Shown: positions 18,831 through 29,778, numbered from the stretch's first letter. The stretch: 64,000 bases of DNA from JBCDCE01 sp039182515 (GCA_039182515.1 JBCDCE010000007.1:1-64000); one strand, 5' to 3'. Numbers and translations are program-made. Notes: generated from the letters alone by a model not told the origin.

Positions 18831-18845
18831 GAACAAAGATAGAAC
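18831..18845 (-). promoter_or_regulatory. LexA SOS box (alphaproteobacterial type)
   Basis: GAAC-N7-GAAC on the plus strand, that is GTTC-N7-GTTC reading toward the DnaE2 OB gene. This is the exact direct-repeat LexA operator known from Rhodobacter and other alphaproteobacteria. It ends six bases before the ATG, and a promoter would overlap or lie upstream of it. Confidence 0.8.
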
Positions 18846-18908
18846 ATTTTTACGTAATGTCCAAGGCTGGCAAATGCAGTCAAATCAGCCTACATCCGGT
18901 AAAGTTGA

Positions 18909-19258
<350 letters not shown>

Positions 19259-19259
<1 letters not shown>

Positions 19260-20023
19260 TGCGCGGTCTGAGCGCCGGCCTCATTTTGCTCTTATCCCTC
19301 GCCAAAACGGCTTATGGCTGCGCGGAGCCGCCTTGGTCGCAAACAGATCTGACCGAAAGCATCGCCACGCAAAATGGCACAACGGCCTGGTACTCGGGCG
19401 CAACGCGCGAATACGGGCATGGGGTTTTGGGCGATTTGGCGGAGGGCAAAACCCTCCACCTGTGGTCTACGCAAAGCTCACAGCCCTGCGGTGTGCAACA
19501 CACTTTGGATGCCAGCCACGTCTTTGAAGACATCACTCCGCGCATCATGGATCTTGACGGTGACGATGTGCCCGAACTCATCACGATCCGCGCACACCAG
19601 CGCAAAGGGGCACAAATCGCCATCTACCGTGCCAAAGGGAATAGCCTCAATCTGATCGCGACAACCGATTATATCGGCACCCGCTATCGGTGGCTGGCCC
19701 CTGCGGGCATCGCGGATTTCGACGGCGATGGCGCTATCGATATCGCCTTTGTGGATCGCCCGCATTTGGCCAAAACACTGCGCCTCTTTCGCTTTGAAAA
19801 CGACCAACTTACTGAATGGCGCCAAGTACGCGGCGTGACCAATCACAAGATCGGCTGGCCCTATATCGCAGGGGGTCTTCGGGATTGCGGCCAAGGTCCG
19901 GAAATTGTTCTGGCAGACGCCCGCTGGCAACGCGTCCTCAGCCTGTCGTGGCCAAACGCTCAATTGGCCAGCAAAGACCTAGGCCCCTATACGGGACCAG
20001 ACAGCCTCACCAAACCCTGTTAG
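19259..20023 (+). CDS. Secreted FG-GAP/VCBS repeat protein
   Basis: 254-residue protein with a signal peptide (MRGLSAGLILLLSLAKTAYGCAEP). Two calcium-binding FG-GAP loops are visible, DLDGDDVPE and DFDGDGAID, spaced about 60 residues apart as in a small beta-propeller. Four cysteines (CAEP, PCGVQ, RDCGQG, TKPC) suggest disulfides in the periplasm. Function unknown. It starts within the ferredoxin stop codon and is followed by the TACTC-type 3' motif. Confidence 0.85.
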
Positions 20024-20080
20024 TTTTCCTGGCGAAAAATACTCCCGGGGAGGCGCGCCAGCGCCGGGGGCGGAGCCCCC
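20024..20080 (+). repeat. TACTC-type 3' motif, copy 1, with GC hairpins
   Basis: TTTTCCTGGCGAAAAATACTCCC directly after the FG-GAP gene stop, followed by the hairpins GGCGCGCCAGCGCC and GGGGGCGGAGCCCCC. The motif TTTTC(T)TGG-N-AAATACTC recurs four more times in the window, each time just after a gene and in its direction. Confidence 0.8.
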
Positions 20081-20135
20081 CAACTTAAAGTCTCGTAGAG
20101 CCCCCTAAAAACTGAGGTGGCTCAGACCCTACGCT

Positions 20136-21389
20136 CTAAGACAATGCCCGCCACCCAATGTCACGGCGGCAGAAGCCTTCAGGCCAATCAATGGCATCCA
20201 CCAAGGCATAGGCCTTCGCTTGCGCCTCAGCCAGGTTGGCACCGCGGCCCGTGGCGTTCAATACGCGTCCGCCCGCGGCCAAGACGGTACCTTCGCCCAA
20301 TGCGGTGCCTGCATGAAAACACATCTCTTGGCTTGTATTGGGCAAGGTATCTAACCCTCTGATCACGCTGCCCTTTTGCACTGCGCCGGGATAGCCCTCG
20401 GCGGCAAGAACCACGGTCAAAGCATGATCATCCGCCCAAACAACAGGCGTGCGGCCCAAGGTGTGCTCAGCGCAATCCAACAGTAGATCCAGCACCTGCG
20501 CGCCTAAGCGCATCATCAAAATCTGGCACTCAGGGTCGCCAAAGCGGACGTTAAACTCCACCAAGCTCGGCGCCCCGTCTTCGATCATCAGCCCCACATA
20601 GAGCACCCCGCGATAGGGTGTGCCGCGCATGGCCATTTCTTGCAAACAGGGCCGAACGATCTCCTCCATCGCCCGTGTTTGAACAGCCTCTGAGAGAATA
20701 GGAGCAGGTGAATAAGCGCCCATACCACCCGTGTTCGGGCCTGTGTCGCCTTCTCCAACACGTTTGTGATCTTGCGCAGTCCCCACGGGCAAAGCATCTG
20801 TGCCGTCACACAGGACAAAAAAGCTGGCTTCCTCGCCGGTGAGCAGGGCCTCAATCACCACCTCTGCCCCTGGCTCTTCAAAAAGCGCATCAAGAGCGGT
20901 CAAAGCTGTGCTGAGATCCTCCGCAACCGTCACGCCTTTGCCCGCCGCAAGCCCATCTGCCTTCACGACAATCGGCGCGCCCTGTGCTTCAACGTAAGCC
21001 CGTGCTTCTGCCAAATCTGTGAAATGCGCATAGGCCGCCGTTGGTGCATCACAAGCTGCACAAATCTCCTTGGTAAAGGCTTTGGAGCCTTCGAGCTGTG
21101 CCGCTTTAGCCGACGGCCCGAAGGTCAAAATCCCCGCTTCGCGCAACACATCCGCCACCCCCGCCACAAGCGGGGCCTCGGGGCCAATCACCACAAAGTC
21201 GATCTCTTGCGCTTTGGCAAAATCGCGCACGGCTGCACCATCCGTGATCGCGAGAGGTTGGCACTGGGCAATCTCAGATATGCCCGCATTGCCAGGGCAC
21301 ACCACAAGACGATCACACTTAGGGTTCTGCTTGAAGGCCCAAGCCAAACTATGCTCGCGACCACCGCCGCCCAAGATCAAAATGTTCAT
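20136..21389 (-). CDS. purD: Phosphoribosylamine-glycine ligase
   Basis: GAR synthetase of purine synthesis, an ATP-grasp enzyme joining glycine to phosphoribosylamine. 417 residues from MNILILGGGGREHSLAWA, the universal PurD beginning; the open frame continues upstream without meaning. Core motifs include VIGPEAPLVAG, VKADGLAAGKGVTVAED and EFNVRFGDPECQ. Divergent from xseA, with 79 bases between the starts. Confidence 0.96.
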   Translation of the reverse strand: MNILILGGGGREHSLAWAFKQNPKCDRLVVCPGNAGISEIAQCQPLAITDGAAVRDFAKAQEIDFVVIGPEAPLVAGVADVLREAGILTFGPSAKAAQLEGSKAFTKEICAACDAPTAAYAHFTDLAEARAYVEAQGAPIVVKADGLAAGKGVTVAEDLSTALTALDALFEEPGAEVVIEALLTGEEASFFVLCDGTDALPVGTAQDHKRVGEGDTGPNTGGMGAYSPAPILSEAVQTRAMEEIVRPCLQEMAMRGTPYRGVLYVGLMIEDGAPSLVEFNVRFGDPECQILMMRLGAQVLDLLLDCAEHTLGRTPVVWADDHALTVVLAAEGYPGAVQKGSVIRGLDTLPNTSQEMCFHAGTALGEGTVLAAGGRVLNATGRGANLAEAQAKAYALVDAIDWPEGFCRRDIGWRALS

Positions 21390-21468
21390 TGTGCATCCGG
21401 CCTTCTCTGTTCTTCCCGACGCTTGCGTTCTAAGCTCGGCCCGAGACAAGTACAACCAAGGCAGTGGC

Positions 21469-23055
21469 ATGGATCTTTTTGAAGACGACAGCGCAGACGC
21501 AGGCGCAACGACGGGCAGCAATGCACCGGAATTTTCCGTCTCAGAGATATCAGGCGCAATCAAAAAGACGCTTGAGGGCAGTTTCGGGCGCGTGCGCGTG
21601 CGCGGCGAGGTCGGGCGCGTCATCACGGCGCGCTCAGGCCATATGTATTTCGATGTCAAAGACGACCGATCCGTTCTGTCCTGCACCTCTTGGAAAGGCC
21701 AAGTGGCCAAACTTTCGGTCGTCCCCGAAGAGGGCCTCGAAGTGATCGTGACGGGCCGCCTGACGGCCTACGGCGCGCAATCGCGGTATAATCTGAACGT
21801 GGACGAGGTCGAAGTGGCGGGCGAGGGCGCGCTCATGGCCATGCTCGAAAAGCGTAAAAAAGCCCTTGCGGCAGAAGGGCTATTTGCTCAAGAGCGAAAG
21901 CAAAAGCTGCCCTACCTGCCTGAGATCATTGGGGTGGTCACCTCTCCCACGGGCGCGGTCATTCGTGATATTTTGCACCGGTTGCGAGATCGCTTCCCCC
22001 GCAAAGTGCTGATCTGGCCTGTGGCGGTGCAAGGTGCCAATTGCGCCCCAGAAGTCACCCGCGCGATCCAAGGGTTCAATGCGCTCACGCCAGGCGGGGC
22101 TTTGCCCAGGCCTGATGTGATCATAGTGGCGCGCGGCGGCGGCTCCATTGAGGATCTTTGGGGGTTTAACGAAGAGAGCGTGGCCAGAGCGGCCGCAGCC
22201 TCCGAGATCCCTTTGATTTCTGCTGTTGGCCACGAAACGGACACCACGCTCATCGATTTTGTCTCGGATCAACGCGCGCCCACACCCACTGCGGCGGCTG
22301 AAATGGCGGTGCCCGTTCGGCTGGATCTCTTGGGCTGGGTCGAGACAATGGGTGGACGCTTGGCCAGCGGTGCTGGGCGCACCATCGAGATACGCGGGCA
22401 ACGCTTGCGCGATTTGGCGCGCGCGCTACCACGTCCAAACACGCTCCTTGAGACCCCGCGCCAGAGGTTGGACTTTTTAGAAGGCCAGCTGCCCGCAGCG
22501 CTCCTACGGTTCACGCAAACCAAACGCTTGCGCCTCAGTGAGGCCAGCGCGGCCCTAAGGCCGCGGGTGCTGCGCACTGCGCTCTCAGATGCAAATCGGC
22601 GTTTGGAAGACCGTTCGGTGCAACTTGGACCCGCTTTGAGGCGCGGCACAGAGCGTGGTCGCGACGCCTTGGCCACACGCAGCGCGCGTCTCGCAGGACT
22701 GTCGCCTGCGATGCGCCTTGCCCAAAACCGCAAAGATTTGGACGCGCTGGGAACCCGCGCGCATGTTGCAATGGACCGCCAGCTTACTGGTTCGACAGAG
22801 CGGTTGCAGGCTTTGGCGCGTCTGCGTGAAACCTTGGGGTATCAAGCCACCTTGGCGCGTGGCTATGCGGTGGTCAGAGAGGGTGAAAGCTTGGTGACAT
22901 CTGCCAAAATCGCGCAAAAAGCCGGAGCGCTTGAGATCGAGTTTGCGGATGGTCGGGTGCATGTACCGAGACAGACAGGAAAGACGCCTAGCAAACCTAA
23001 AAAGGATGTCCCGCCGAAGCCGCAATCGGGATCAGATCAGGGCTCGCTCTTTTAG
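21469..23055 (+). CDS. xseA: Exodeoxyribonuclease VII large subunit
   Basis: Catalytic subunit of ExoVII, which degrades single-stranded DNA in mismatch repair and recombination. 528 residues from the ATG at 21469. An N-terminal OB domain (FGRVRVRGEVG..SGHMYFDVKDD) is followed by the catalytic core with GVVTSPTGAVIRDI, RGGGSIEDLWGFNEE and SAVGHETDTTLIDFVSD, and a long coiled C-terminal region rich in arginine. The small subunit xseB is not next to it. Element copy C follows the stop codon. Confidence 0.96.
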   Translation: MDLFEDDSADAGATTGSNAPEFSVSEISGAIKKTLEGSFGRVRVRGEVGRVITARSGHMYFDVKDDRSVLSCTSWKGQVAKLSVVPEEGLEVIVTGRLTAYGAQSRYNLNVDEVEVAGEGALMAMLEKRKKALAAEGLFAQERKQKLPYLPEIIGVVTSPTGAVIRDILHRLRDRFPRKVLIWPVAVQGANCAPEVTRAIQGFNALTPGGALPRPDVIIVARGGGSIEDLWGFNEESVARAAAASEIPLISAVGHETDTTLIDFVSDQRAPTPTAAAEMAVPVRLDLLGWVETMGGRLASGAGRTIEIRGQRLRDLARALPRPNTLLETPRQRLDFLEGQLPAALLRFTQTKRLRLSEASAALRPRVLRTALSDANRRLEDRSVQLGPALRRGTERGRDALATRSARLAGLSPAMRLAQNRKDLDALGTRAHVAMDRQLTGSTERLQALARLRETLGYQATLARGYAVVREGESLVTSAKIAQKAGALEIEFADGRVHVPRQTGKTPSKPKKDVPPKPQSGSDQGSLF

Positions 23056-23058
23056 ACC

Positions 23059-23209
23059 GCCGTCACAAAAACCTGATGAGCCCTGATCACCAACCATTGC
23101 CGGAAGCCGAAGCCGACCAGCCCCCGACCGCTCCCCTGGGCGGGGGCTTTCAGCCCGACGCCCGCGGTCGGGCGCAGGTCTTTGTTTGTATGAAAGGCGT
23201 TTCAGATTA
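23059..23209 (+). repeat. Three-copy intergenic element, copy C
   Basis: Third copy. Core 23106-23170 with GCCGAAGCCGACCAG, an eight-base outer stem CCCGACCG (23123-23130) / CGGTCGGG (23165-23172), an inner stem CTCCC/GGGGG with a G-T pair, and the identical 31-base block at 23140-23170. The tail GTCTTTGT and CGTTTCAGAT matches copies A and B. It starts four bases after xseA and lies between convergent genes. Confidence 0.88.
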
Positions 23210-23222
23210 AGTCTGTTGCGCT

Positions 23223-23660
23223 CTAAACCCCAACTTCGGGACCCAAACAGAGCAAAGGCTCATCTGCGTCCGTGATTTCGTACAGAGGTGTTGAAGGCAA
23301 GGCGTTTGCATCGGGTGACGGGGCATTTGGATCTTCGACAAAAAGTGCCGACAGTCCATTTGGGCTTTGCGTGAATTCCCAGCACTGTTGGCCCAATTCC
23401 CCTTCATAGACGAAACAAATGCGCCGGTTTGTCTCAAACCACTGCCCCTCGATGCAGCGTCCATCTAAAAAGGACCACCGCACGCGCCGGTTGGGAAAAT
23501 ACTCTTCGGCGCCGTAAGGAACGTCCCCCAAAAGACCAAAAAAGAGTGTTTTTCCAGTGGTATAACGCTCAAAAGCGGGACCATCCATTGGCTCCGCTGA
23601 AACTGGAGGTATCGCGACAAGGCCAAAGACTAAGAAGAGGAAAACACGTGATAGCTTCAT
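23223..23660 (-). CDS. Hypothetical secreted protein
   Basis: 145-residue protein with a signal peptide (MKLSRVFLFLVFGLVAIPPVSAEP). The mature part, FERYTTGKTLFFG near its start, then DGRCIEGQWF, RRICFVYEG and QQCWEF, shows three evenly spaced cysteines in a small beta-rich domain. The pattern is reminiscent of DUF995-type domains of marine alphaproteobacteria, but that assignment is a guess. Its own gene ends near element copy C. Confidence 0.7.
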   Translation of the reverse strand: MKLSRVFLFLVFGLVAIPPVSAEPMDGPAFERYTTGKTLFFGLLGDVPYGAEEYFPNRRVRWSFLDGRCIEGQWFETNRRICFVYEGELGQQCWEFTQSPNGLSALFVEDPNAPSPDANALPSTPLYEITDADEPLLCLGPEVGV

Positions 23661-23720
23661 AATTAGAGGGTGCCACAGCTTCGCGCCCAGGCCTAGACCT
23701 TGCCGCATGTTTGCGCGTTT

Positions 23721-24785
23721 TCACGCCGCTTCTTTGCGGCTCGTTTGCGCTTGAGCTTGGCGCTGATACCGAGCAAGGCGTGGAGTCATCAAGGCAAACC
23801 AAAGCCGTGGAAAGAGAGCGACTGCCGACATCACCGGCAGGCTCAGGGGTAATTTTGGGCTTTGGTGCGCCGGGTGCAAAGCGTCAAAGGCTTCGCCGGG
23901 GTGCTGGTGGTGGGCTGCATGAAATGTTGCACCAAGTAGAAGCGGGGAGGACCAACCGCGTGGCGCATCCCAGGCATGGGCGGGGCCTACAGGCTCATAT
24001 TTCCCAGGCGCAGTTTCGCGCCGAGCGAGCCCGTAGTGCTGGACGTAGTCTGCCAAAAAGAGCTGTACTTGAGCCATCACAGCAACGGCCAAATAAACCA
24101 CAAACAGGCTGGGACCAAAGGCTACAAAAGCCGAGAGCAAAAAAGCCAAGTGCCCATAGGCGTAGAGGGTGTAGGGGTGCAATTTTACGTGGTTGCGCGC
24201 ACTTTCGGCACGGCGACCCTGTTGATAGCTCTGAGGCCAAGCACGCGCGAAAAAGCGGTAAAAGGAAATCTCTTCCTGGCAGGAATTAGGGTCCTTGGGT
24301 GTGGCAACAAACCGGTGGTGGATCAGCCGGTGCGCCGATGTGTGATGCCCAATTAAGAGCGAGATATAGATCCATTTGCCCAAGTGAAAGGCGGCGCGTT
24401 GCGGGCTATGGATCAACTCATGCGCAACAGCATTTGACAGTTGCCCGAAATAGAGCGCCATCAGCCCGATGAGTGCTAAGCTTTGCCAATCCACAAAAGG
24501 AGTTTGAGACACCGCCCAGAGCCCGATGATGAGCACTGCGAAATGCGCAAGCCCCAAAGCATAGCAGAGCCTGGTGTGCCAAGCCGTGGCTGGATTTGCA
24601 GCTGAGTTTAGACTGTGCGACCTGTATGGCTTTGGGCGCTCAAGCAAAACGTCAAAGAACGGGGTGGCGACTGCGAAAACCGCGATCGCCACCCATATCC
24701 ACATGCCACCCAGAATAATCGCCAGGGCAACGCTCAGCGTAACCAAGCCGCAAATCATACCACTTTTATAAAGCGCACCGGGCAT
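23721..24785 (-). CDS. alkB: Alkane 1-monooxygenase-like membrane di-iron hydroxylase
   Basis: Integral membrane hydroxylase of the AlkB/fatty acid desaturase superfamily, oxidising terminal methyl groups with electrons from a rubredoxin or ferredoxin. About 354 residues with six hydrophobic segments. The three histidine clusters are AHELIHS, HHTSAHRLIHH and FHAAHHQHP, plus QHYGLAR. Last cluster differs from the AlkB consensus LQRHSDHH, so chain length and substrate may differ from GPo1 AlkB; it could be a hydroxylase for another lipid. The start is uncertain (24785 ATG, 24758 ATG or a GTG at 24830). Confidence 0.85.
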   Translation of the reverse strand: MPGALYKSGMICGLVTLSVALAIILGGMWIWVAIAVFAVATPFFDVLLERPKPYRSHSLNSAANPATAWHTRLCYALGLAHFAVLIIGLWAVSQTPFVDWQSLALIGLMALYFGQLSNAVAHELIHSPQRAAFHLGKWIYISLLIGHHTSAHRLIHHRFVATPKDPNSCQEEISFYRFFARAWPQSYQQGRRAESARNHVKLHPYTLYAYGHLAFLLSAFVAFGPSLFVVYLAVAVMAQVQLFLADYVQHYGLARRETAPGKYEPVGPAHAWDAPRGWSSPLLLGATFHAAHHQHPGEAFDALHPAHQSPKLPLSLPVMSAVALFPRLWFALMTPRLARYQRQAQAQTSRKEAA

Positions 24786-25004
24786 ACCGCGCCCCAACCA
24801 ATAACCAACTGAAAGGACTTCTAGCAGCACATCCTTAAAGTTTGGCTGAAATCAGCGCGCCGATTTGAAACGAATTTTCCGAAAATACCCCCGCAATTGG
24901 CCGCAGGTGGAAAATAAAGCCGTCTGATGCACCTAATGGTCGCTTTTGCCACACTTCTTGCGGGCCAACAGGCCTTAAGGTTTTGCCAAACAACGGAGCA
25001 CATC

Positions 25005-26699
25005 ATGGCCCTCGACGCGCAAAATCCAAGAAAAGGTGTTTGGAAGTCCGGCAAAGGCAAAGGTCGGCGGCATACCAAAGGTCGTCAACTCAACGACCAA
25101 GCCTGGGACGAAATCCGCGCGCTTTTGAATGGCCGCGTGATTGAGCGGGACATGCTCATCGAGTATCTGCACCTTATTCAAGATAACTTTGGATGCCTGT
25201 CTGCGGCCCATCTCAGGGCTTTGGCCGAAGAAATGCGCCTCTCGATGGCCGAAGTGTATGAGGTCGCGAGTTTTTACGCACATTTCGATGTGGTGCGGGA
25301 AGGTGAAACGCCCCCACCGGCTTTGACGATCCGGGTCTGCGATTCCCTGTCGTGTGAATTGGCCGGGGCCCAAACGCTCAAAGCAGCGCTTGAAGAAGGG
25401 CTTGACGCCGCTCAAGTGCGTGTGTTGCGGGCGCCTTGCATGGGACGGTGCGATACCGCGCCTGTTCTGGAACTGGGGCATCACCATATTGATCATGCCA
25501 CACCTGAGAAGGTGACACTGGCACTGATGTCGGGTCATACCCATGCGGATATTCCCGACTACGAGGACTATTCGGCTTACCAAGCTGAGGGCGGCTACGC
25601 GGCACTTCAAGCACTTCGAAAGAGCGGTGATTGGGAAGCCGTGCAAGAAAAAGTGCTCGCCTCTGGACTGCGGGGCCTTGGCGGCGCGGGCTTCCCATCC
25701 GGCAAAAAATGGGGATTTGTCCGAGCCAATCCTGGTCCTCGCTATTTAGCTGTGAACGGCGACGAGGGGGAACCCGGCACGTTCAAAGACCGTTACTACC
25801 TGGAGCGCGTGCCGCATCTCTTTTTGGAAGGCATGTTGATCGCAGCTTGGGCCGTGGAGGCAGACAAGATCTTCCTCTACATGCGCGATGAATACCCCGC
25901 AGTGCTTCATATCCTTGCCAAAGAAATTGCCGCACTTGAAGACGCGGGCGTCATTGCCCCTGGGTATGTGGATCTCAGACGCGGTGCAGGCGCCTATATC
26001 TGCGGCGAAGAAAGCGCGATGATCGAATCCATCGAGGGCAAACGCGGCATTCCGCGTCATCGGCCGCCTTACGTGGCGCAGGTCGGCATCTTTGGGCAGC
26101 CGACATTGGTTCATAACATCGAAACGCTGCATTGGGTTGCGCGCATTTGCCGGGAAGGGCCGGAGATCCTCTCGAGCGTTGAGCACAATGGGCGCAAAGG
26201 GCTGCGCAGCTACTCTGTGTCAGGTCGCGTCGCGGCACCAGGGGTGTACCTCTTGCCCGCGGGGTCCACGATCACGGACATTATCGCTGCAGCGGGCGGC
26301 ATGGCCGAGGGACATGTGTTCAAGGCCTACCAGCCAGGTGGCCCGTCCTCAGGGATCTTGCCTGCCTCTATCCACGACGTGCCTTTGGACTTCGATACCT
26401 TGCAGCCCCTTGGTAGTTTTATCGGATCGGCCGCAGTGGTTGTGTTGTCCGACCGAGACAGTGTCAAAGCTGCAGCCCTGAACTTGCTGCGGTTCTTTGA
26501 GGACGAAAGCTGTGGGCAATGCACGCCTTGTCGGGTTGGCTGTGAAAAGGCCGTAAAGCTCATGCAAGCGGATGCTTGGGATCAGCCCTTGTTGGAAGAG
26601 CTTTGCACGGCCATGTCGGATGCATCCATCTGTGGTCTGGGGCAAGCGGCCCCCAATCCGATCCGGCTCACAATGAAGCATTTCCCCGACGAGATCTGA
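25005..26699 (+). CDS. fdsB: NAD-dependent formate dehydrogenase diaphorase, FdsG-FdsB fusion
   Basis: 564-residue fusion. The first 160 residues match the NuoE/FdsG thioredoxin-like 2Fe-2S subunit (cysteines in VCDSLSC and APCMGRCD). The rest matches NuoF/FdsB: FMN site GLRGLGGAGFPSGKKW, NAD site GDEGEPGTFKDRYYL, 4Fe-4S ligands CGQCTPCRVGC and a final cysteine in ICGLGQAAPNP. It passes electrons from formate dehydrogenase to NAD in the cytoplasm. The ATG has GGAG 7 bases upstream. The catalytic FdsA subunit is not beside it: the neighbours are an AlkB-like gene and ftsY. Confidence 0.88.
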   Translation: MALDAQNPRKGVWKSGKGKGRRHTKGRQLNDQAWDEIRALLNGRVIERDMLIEYLHLIQDNFGCLSAAHLRALAEEMRLSMAEVYEVASFYAHFDVVREGETPPPALTIRVCDSLSCELAGAQTLKAALEEGLDAAQVRVLRAPCMGRCDTAPVLELGHHHIDHATPEKVTLALMSGHTHADIPDYEDYSAYQAEGGYAALQALRKSGDWEAVQEKVLASGLRGLGGAGFPSGKKWGFVRANPGPRYLAVNGDEGEPGTFKDRYYLERVPHLFLEGMLIAAWAVEADKIFLYMRDEYPAVLHILAKEIAALEDAGVIAPGYVDLRRGAGAYICGEESAMIESIEGKRGIPRHRPPYVAQVGIFGQPTLVHNIETLHWVARICREGPEILSSVEHNGRKGLRSYSVSGRVAAPGVYLLPAGSTITDIIAAAGGMAEGHVFKAYQPGGPSSGILPASIHDVPLDFDTLQPLGSFIGSAAVVVLSDRDSVKAAALNLLRFFEDESCGQCTPCRVGCEKAVKLMQADAWDQPLLEELCTAMSDASICGLGQAAPNPIRLTMKHFPDEI

Positions 26700-26759
26700 C
26701 CCCTTTGCAACTTTGCCCCCGCCGCATTAGGTGGAAGAGGTTGCAAGATCAGGGACAGC

Positions 26760-28211
<1,452 letters not shown>

Positions 28212-28212
28212 G

Positions 28213-28240
28213 CTTTTCCTGGCTCAAAATACTCAAATCC
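28213..28240 (+). repeat. TACTC-type 3' motif, copy 2
   Basis: CTTTTCCTGGCTCAAAATACTC starts two bases after the ftsY stop codon and runs in the same direction. No GC hairpin follows in this copy; the DMT transporter gene begins 12 bases later. Confidence 0.75.
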
Positions 28241-28251
28241 AAACCCAGGCC

Positions 28252-29151
28252 ATGACGTGGTTGGCCGAAATCGAAGGCACAGAGGCAGGCCAAAAGCTGG
28301 CGCTCGTCTTGGCGCTAAACGCCGCCTTTCTGCACGCTATTTTTGGAGCCCTGCAAAAAGGCGAGCAAAATCCATGGCTCGTGCGCGGCGCCATAGATGT
28401 TTTTGTGTTTCTCTTCGCTCTGCCGATTGCATTTTTTGTGGTGCCTTGGCCGCGGGGAAGCGAATGGGGCCTGCTCTTGGGCGCGTTCGTCATCCATTTT
28501 TTCTATAAATACGGAATGGCGAAAGCTTATGAACTTGGGGCCTATACAGTTGTCTATCCAATTGTGCGCGGTATGGGACCGCTCTTCACGGTATTGGGCG
28601 CCTATGTCGTCTTTGATGAGCGATTTACAGGTGTGCAATGGATCGGCGTTGCGGTTCTTTTGGCCGGGATTTTTGGACTGGCCATCTACAATTTTGCAAA
28701 ACTAGAAGAAGGCCGCGAGACACTAATCCCCGCGCTTTTGTTTGCGGTCGCAACGGGCGCGCTTGTCGCGCTCTACACAACTTGGGACGCCTACGGGATG
28801 CGCGCGACGCCCAATCCCTTTACCTTCCTCTTTTGGTTCTTCCTGCTTGATGGCCTGAATTTCATCTGGCTGTCCCGCCTTAAATATAAAGTGCTAGTGA
28901 CCAAGCCTCCTTTGGCCCCTTTGATGAAACGCGGTGCGCTCGGGGCGCTCATTGCGTTTGGGTCCTTTGGATCTGTGATGATGGCCACACGCCTCGATAA
29001 GGTGGGCGAAGCCGCAATCTTGCGCGAAACCTCGACGGTTTTTGCAGCCCTCATCGGGTGGCTCATCTTAAAAGAAACCGTGGGGCCACGGCGATTGGCG
29101 CTCATGGCATTGATCGCAGGCGGTGCTGTGATAGTTGAGATGGGAGGCTAA
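28252..29151 (+). CDS. DMT superfamily (EamA) transporter
   Basis: 299-residue inner membrane protein of the drug/metabolite transporter type, with about ten hydrophobic segments in two repeats (the EamA-like second half, IPALLFAVATGALVALYTTWDAYGM, GALGALIAFGSFGSVMMAT and TVFAALIGWLILKETVGPRRL). Likely an exporter or permease for an unknown metabolite. The ATG at 28252 has only a weak Shine-Dalgarno and sits 40 bases after ftsY, so it may be co-transcribed. The gene ends 12 bases before yciB. Confidence 0.85.
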   Translation: MTWLAEIEGTEAGQKLALVLALNAAFLHAIFGALQKGEQNPWLVRGAIDVFVFLFALPIAFFVVPWPRGSEWGLLLGAFVIHFFYKYGMAKAYELGAYTVVYPIVRGMGPLFTVLGAYVVFDERFTGVQWIGVAVLLAGIFGLAIYNFAKLEEGRETLIPALLFAVATGALVALYTTWDAYGMRATPNPFTFLFWFFLLDGLNFIWLSRLKYKVLVTKPPLAPLMKRGALGALIAFGSFGSVMMATRLDKVGEAAILRETSTVFAALIGWLILKETVGPRRLALMALIAGGAVIVEMGG

Positions 29152-29163
29152 AACGAGGCAGCC

Positions 29164-29778
29164 ATGGCAACCGAAAAAGAGATCAACCCTTGGGTCAAAC
29201 AGCTCCTGGAATTGGGCCCACCAATCGCGTTTTTTGTGATCTACACACGCCTTAAAGATCGCAGTTTTGAGTTTGCGGGTGCGGAATATTCCGGTTTCAT
29301 CGTCGCAACGCTGATTTTTGTGCCGATCCTTTTGATCTCTATTGCCCTCTTGTGGATGCTGACCGGTAAACTCTCGCGGCTTCAGATCTTCACCGCCGTG
29401 ATCGTTATTGTCTTTGGCGGGCTCACAGCTTGGTTCAACGACGAGACGTTCTTCAAAATGAAAACCACGCTTGTCTATGGGCTTTTTGCCGCACTTTTGG
29501 GTTTTGGCCTTTTGCGGGGCCGAAGCTATCTGGCCTATGTCTTAAGTGATGCGATGCCGATGGCCCAAGAAGGCTGGATGATTTTAACGCGACGCCTTAC
29601 GGCGGCTTTTGCCGCGCTCGCGATCGCCAATGAAGTGGTCTGGCGCACGCTATCGACGGACCTCTGGGTCAAAATCGAAACCTTTGGATTTCCCATTGCG
29701 CTTTTTGTGTTCCTGGCCAGTCAAATCACAATGCTGAGCAAATATATGGAAGACGCGGCCGAAGAAGACAAAAATTAA
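29164..29778 (+). CDS. yciB: YciB-type inner membrane septation protein
   Basis: 204-residue polytopic protein of the YciB/IspZ family, linked to cell envelope and septum formation. Typical parts are LLELGPPIAFFVIY near the start, TAWFNDETFFKMKTTLVYGLF in the middle and FNxxW-type NEVVWRTLSTDLWVKIETFGFP near the end. It follows the EamA gene by 12 bases, so both are probably in one operon with ftsY. Confidence 0.93.
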   Translation: MATEKEINPWVKQLLELGPPIAFFVIYTRLKDRSFEFAGAEYSGFIVATLIFVPILLISIALLWMLTGKLSRLQIFTAVIVIVFGGLTAWFNDETFFKMKTTLVYGLFAALLGFGLLRGRSYLAYVLSDAMPMAQEGWMILTRRLTAAFAALAIANEVVWRTLSTDLWVKIETFGFPIALFVFLASQITMLSKYMEDAAEEDKN

